DNA of 8,348 bases from CBDHHC01 sp050633205 (GTDB taxonomy: Bacteria > Pseudomonadota > Alphaproteobacteria > Rhizobiales > CBDHHC01): contig JBOEGA010000184.1 in the NCBI GenBank assembly GCA_050633205.1, positions 1 to 8,348 on the forward strand. The letters are read 5' to 3'. Shown here in pieces: positions 5,898 to 8,348 of the stretch (positions are counted from its first letter, which is position 1; each line of letters begins with the position of its first letter). Position numbers and translations under genes: made by a program. A model generated the notes under the pieces. The model was not told the DNA's origin and ran no database searches. It was given only the letters and a program-made list of their open reading frames with translations.

Positions 5898-7442
5898 ATG
5901 AATGGTGCAGAAAGTCTTATCCAAACCCTATTAAAAGCCGGTGTCGATACCTGTTTCACCAACCCTGGCACTTCAGAAATGCATTTCGTTCATGCCATTG
6001 GCAGCGAACCGAAAATGCGTTCCATATTGGGTTTATTTGAAGGCGTATGTTCTGGTGCAGCCGATGGCTATGCCCGCATGACCGGCAAGCCCGCCGCCAC
6101 CTTACTGCATTTAGGCCCTGGACTTGCCAACGCCACGGCGAATATCCATAACGCGCGCCGCGCGCACTCCCCCATGGTAAATATTATTGGTGACCATGCG
6201 ACCTACCACCTTCAATACGATGCACCTTTAAAATCTGACGTTACCGGGCTGGGCAATGCTTTTGGTGATTGGTTAAAGTCGAGCGCGACCGCGGATGAAC
6301 TCGCAAAGGATGGTGCGGAAGCCGTTCAATTTGCATCACAAGCCCACGGTAAAATTGCCAACTTAATTGTTCCCGCCGATTGCGCCTGGAATGAAACCAC
6401 AGTACAAGCCGATCCATTACCGGCATTAAGCACGCCGAAAGTCTCTGCGGACCGTATCGATAATATTGCGAAAATTTTAAAAGCGAAAAAAAATACCATC
6501 ATCGTCATCGGCGGCCAAGCCAATGACGAAAAAGCCACACTGCTACTTGATAAAATTTCACAAGCGACAGGTGCAACCGTATTACACGAATGTTTTAATG
6601 CAAGAACTCAACGCGGCGCTGGTCGAGTTAAGTTTGAACGTGTTGCCTACTTCGTTGAAATGGCACAAATGCAATTTAAAGATTGCGATCAAATTATTAC
6701 CGTCGGTGCAACATCTCCCGTCGCCTTCTTTGCCTATCCCAATCGCCCCAGCACCCCAGCACCCGAAGGTTGCCCCTCCGACGTGTTAGCCGAAGATTCA
6801 GAAGATGTATACGCGGCACTGGAAGATTTAGTCGATGCACTTAATGCACAAAAATACACGCCACGCTTACAAGAATTAGTGCGGCCAGATTTAATGACCG
6901 GCGCACTCAACATTAAAAGTGTTGGTTTCGCACTCGGCAACATACTCCCAGAAAATGTAATCATTGTTGATGAAGCCGCGACTTCCGGCGCACCAGCTAC
7001 AGGTTTAACCGAAGGCATCCCCGCACACGACTGGTTGCAGTTAACGGGCGGTAGTATTGGCTTCGGCTTACCCGTCGCGACCGGTGCAGCCGTCGCCTGT
7101 CCGAATAGAAAAGTTGTTTGCCTACACGGTGACGGCGGCGCGATGTACACCATCCAATCCTTGTGGACGCAAGTACGAGAAAATTTAGATATCGTTAACG
7201 TTATTTTCGCCAATCGAAAATATCAAATTCTGCAAGTTGAATTAATGCGCGTAGGCGCCAATGACCCCAATCAAAAAACTTTGGACATGTTGGATATTTC
7301 AAATCCCGATTTAAATTTTAAGAAAATTGCCGAAGGCATGGGCATGAGCGCCACGCAAGCAACAACTGCAGAAGAGTTTAACGCACAACTAAAAAATGCT
7401 GTCGCCAACAAAGGGCCGCAGTTAATTGAAGTGATTTTGTAA
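5898..7442 (+). CDS. IlvX-like thiamine-diphosphate-dependent enzyme (acetolactate synthase large-subunit family)
   Basis: This 514-residue, soluble ThDP enzyme belongs to the acetohydroxyacid synthase/benzoylformate decarboxylase superfamily. The Pyr domain (1 to ~165) has TNPGTSEMHFV (21-31), the cofactor-activating glutamate in LFEGVCSGAADGYAR (Glu48) and HLGPGLAN (71-78). A central domain (~185-325) follows. The PP domain (~335-514) carries GGSIGFGLPVATGAA (384-398) and the ThDP/Mg motif GDGGAMY (411-417) ending at FANRKY (Asn439). The start MNGAESLI, NPGTSEMHFV and overall length match the IlvX-type subgroup (M. tuberculosis IlvX, ~515 residues) better than true IlvB/IlvI (~570). No ilvN-type regulatory subunit or other branched-chain gene is adjacent, so a role in valine/isoleucine synthesis should not be assumed; it could be a decarboxylase or other carboligase. 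The ATG has GAGG 7 bases upstream. It appears monocistronic, with a terminator 30 bases downstream. Confidence 0.92.
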   Translation: MNGAESLIQTLLKAGVDTCFTNPGTSEMHFVHAIGSEPKMRSILGLFEGVCSGAADGYARMTGKPAATLLHLGPGLANATANIHNARRAHSPMVNIIGDHATYHLQYDAPLKSDVTGLGNAFGDWLKSSATADELAKDGAEAVQFASQAHGKIANLIVPADCAWNETTVQADPLPALSTPKVSADRIDNIAKILKAKKNTIIVIGGQANDEKATLLLDKISQATGATVLHECFNARTQRGAGRVKFERVAYFVEMAQMQFKDCDQIITVGATSPVAFFAYPNRPSTPAPEGCPSDVLAEDSEDVYAALEDLVDALNAQKYTPRLQELVRPDLMTGALNIKSVGFALGNILPENVIIVDEAATSGAPATGLTEGIPAHDWLQLTGGSIGFGLPVATGAAVACPNRKVVCLHGDGGAMYTIQSLWTQVRENLDIVNVIFANRKYQILQVELMRVGANDPNQKTLDMLDISNPDLNFKKIAEGMGMSATQATTAEEFNAQLKNAVANKGPQLIEVIL

Positions 7443-7471
7443 AACTGTTTTTGATTGATACGTTGATCTTC

Positions 7472-7525
7472 AACAGGATATAAATTTTTAATTTTTTAAA
7501 ATTTATATCCTGTTTCCTGTTTTTC
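7472..7525 (+). terminator. Rho-independent terminator after the IlvX-like gene
   Basis: A perfect 17-bp inverted repeat, AACAGGATATAAATTTT (7472-7488) and its complement (7498-7514), encloses a 9-base T-rich loop and is followed by TCCTGTTTTT. It begins 30 bases after the TAA. The stem is AT-rich in its upper part but long and uninterrupted. It is close to symmetric and might also act on minus-strand transcripts, although the T-rich tail favours plus. Confidence 0.75.
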
Positions 7526-7893
7526 CTTCCCTCTGTTTATCTAAGACTAGCTAATCCATAATGTCGTCAAATTCATCTCAAAGTAACCACGAACTCAATG
7601 ATCTCGCTTAAATGTGTAAAAGATTCCCAAAAATCTCACCTTTTTCAGCCGCTCCATTCCGAGTATTACAGTTTTCACTTCTAACTTATTGATTAACAAC
7701 AACTAAAAAATAGTTGCCTAATTCCACATATCCAAAATATGTTGATGAGCTTCTTGTATTTCCTGAGTGGCATTTCCGCTAACTCACCCTAAGCGTTTGA
7801 ATTTAAAAAAATTATTGGCTTTTCATGAAATTACTTGAGCAGAAATACTCACCATGTAAATATAAGAACCTTTCNNTTCAAATGATTAAAACT
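7526..7893. other. AT-rich region without a convincing gene
   Basis: About 370 bases lie between the terminator and the presumed cassette boundary. No frame has good coding character with a ribosome site. The plus-strand frame open from 7825 is read here only as an upstream extension of the lipoprotein frame. On the minus strand, 7718-7783 reads as a short protein-like tail ending in TAG. No integron integrase, transposase or tRNA was recognised. Two undetermined bases (N) occur at 7875-7876. Confidence 0.5.
7700..7742. repeat. Pair of 17-bp inverted repeats with the same 6-5-6 layout
   Basis: CAACTA-AAAAA-TAGTTG (7700-7716) and ACATAT-CCAAA-ATATGT (7726-7742) are each perfect 6-bp stems with 5-base centres, 9 bases apart. 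On the minus strand the first starts just after a TAG stop (7718-7720), so it might be the remnant terminator of a lost minus-strand gene. Alternatively the pair could be protein-binding sites. Short stems in AT-rich DNA also arise by chance. Confidence 0.35.
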
Positions 7894-7900
7894 GTTAAGT
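7894..7900 (+). other. Possible integron recombination core site (GTTRRRY), left cassette boundary
   Basis: GTTAAGT fits the GTTRRRY core at which integron integrases join cassettes, with exchange between G and TT. It lies only 2 bases before the lipoprotein start codon. With flanking bases, TGTTAAGTGT (7893-7902) is the exact reverse complement of ACACTTAACA (8330-8339) just after the gene. The preceding TTAAAACT loosely resembles the AAAAC stretch near attI cores. This is inference from sequence pattern only. Confidence 0.45.
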
Positions 7901-7902
7901 GT

Positions 7903-8328
7903 ATGAAGCTAACCTCCGCTTTAATATTTTTATTATTGTTGTCCGCTTGTGCAAATGTATATAAAGGACCAGATCCGGAAATTGTCGAAGGATTTGAATT
8001 GGAGGGAGGTCAGCTACTATTAGTAGTAAAGGTATTATCAACTGAATATACAGGTTTGTATCCGGCTATTAATGACTGTCCTGAAGGTTCTGAATGCATT
8101 CCAGTTTCATTCTGGTATGTTCACAGAGCAGTAGTAACGGATATTTTGTCAGGTGAATACAATAGCAAGGAAATCGTGTTTGCTAATTTACAGCACGCTG
8201 ATTTTATCAAACCTATTAAAAGCCAGTGGTATATTCAAATTGCGAAAATAGAAAACCAAAAATATGTTAAGCAATTAGGCGCTAATTACTATGTTGTTAG
8301 GCAGGACTCACCGTTTTTCAATAGGTAA
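7903..8328 (+). CDS. Putative lipoprotein of unknown family
   Basis: The 141-residue product is not recognised. It begins MKLTSALIFLLLLSACANVYKG, a lipoprotein signal with lipobox LSAC (lipidated Cys16), so it should be membrane-anchored and face the periplasm; Asn at mature position 3 rather than Asp at position 2 suggests outer-membrane sorting (inference). The mature part looks mainly beta (QLLLVVKVLS, EIVFANL, QWYIQIAKI, YYVVRQD) and holds a Cys pair in NDCPEGSECIP (Cys62, Cys68) that could form a disulfide. The ATG at 7903 is preferred over in-frame ATGs at 7825 and 7882 because it directly yields a lipoprotein signal and sits at the presumed cassette boundary; the upstream extension also crosses two undetermined bases. 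No strong Shine-Dalgarno is present, which is common for cassette genes. It is more AT-rich than its neighbours, suggesting transfer. Confidence 0.72.
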   Translation: MKLTSALIFLLLLSACANVYKGPDPEIVEGFELEGGQLLLVVKVLSTEYTGLYPAINDCPEGSECIPVSFWYVHRAVVTDILSGEYNSKEIVFANLQHADFIKPIKSQWYIQIAKIENQKYVKQLGANYYVVRQDSPFFNR

Positions 8329-8329
8329 A

Positions 8330-8348
8330 ACACTTAACAAACGCAGCA
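8330..8348 (+). other. Possible start of an attC site (R'' core plus AAACGC), cut by window end
   Basis: ACTTAAC (8332-8338) fits the RYYYAAC inverse core of attC sites and is followed by AAACGCAGCA, resembling the AACAAACGC start of Vibrio-type repeats. It begins 3 bases after the stop of the lipoprotein gene. The rest of the imperfect palindrome, which would decide the matter, lies beyond the window. Confidence 0.42.

Larger units (their letters stand above)
7895..8348 (+). mobile_element. Putative integron gene cassette carrying a lipoprotein gene (right end beyond window)
   Basis: The segment has the compact layout of a cassette. A GTTRRRY boundary is followed 8 bases later by the start codon. 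There is one short AT-rich gene with codon use unlike its neighbours, and the stop is followed within 3 bases by an RYYYAAC core and AAACGC, as in VCR-like attC sites. The two core sites are exact complements, as expected when both derive from the same attC. No integrase gene is in the window, so this might be the edge of a cassette array without integrase or a single cassette at a secondary site. A small element bounded by 10-bp terminal inverted repeats is the main alternative. Confidence 0.45.

Noticed and set aside
6734..7213. Long open frame on the minus strand inside the IlvX-like gene
   Set aside because: It is a shadow frame with low-complexity Ser/Pro/Ala composition opposite clear ThDP-enzyme motifs.
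7690..7800. A complete attC upstream of the lipoprotein (ATTAACAACA on the left, CTAACTCACCCTAAGCGTTTGA on the right)
   Set aside because: The right end resembles attC ends, but GTTTGAA does not fit GTTRRRY, the two sides do not pair, and no central palindrome is seen.
7825..7902. Longer starts for the lipoprotein at 7825 or 7882
   Set aside because: These cross or follow undetermined bases, lack ribosome sites and would place extra residues before a complete lipoprotein signal; the presumed cassette boundary also favours 7903.

Overview
The window looks like a chromosomal segment of a gammaproteobacterium, probably marine or environmental. This rests on overall protein resemblance, the split methionine synthase, a DUF2459-like protein and a possible integron-type site, not on any marker gene. 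Base composition is moderate (around mid-40s % GC by eye) and clearly more AT-rich at the right end.

Left part (1-2487, all minus strand) is a methionine/one-carbon block transcribed metF -> metH N-terminal half -> metH C-terminal half. MetF makes 5-methyl-THF. The two MetH pieces together would pass its methyl group to homocysteine. The enzyme is split exactly at the linker between the homocysteine and pterin-binding modules, and an intrinsic terminator-like hairpin lies between the halves. metF has a plausible promoter (2639-2666) and a ~145-base leader holding two tandem hairpin repeats.

Middle part (2827-5420) holds a small zinc-ribbon protein (plus), a DUF2459-like putative lipoprotein (minus, whose stop codon overlaps that of the zinc-ribbon gene) and a 481-residue fusion of a DnaQ-type 3'-5' exonuclease with a UvrC/Cho-type GIY-YIG nuclease (minus). 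A 477-base divergent spacer follows, with no gene seen.

Right part: an IlvX-like, thiamine-diphosphate-dependent enzyme (5898-7442, plus) sits alone, preceded by a 17-bp operator-like inverted repeat and followed by a strong terminator. After about 380 bases without a convincing gene comes a low-GC lipoprotein gene (7903-8328). It is tightly bracketed by TGTTAAGTGT and its exact reverse complement ACACTTAACA. The left copy contains a GTTRRRY core and the right copy an RYYYAAC core followed by AAACGC, as in integron attC sites. This suggests a mobile gene cassette, but the window ends inside the presumed attC, so it cannot be proven here.
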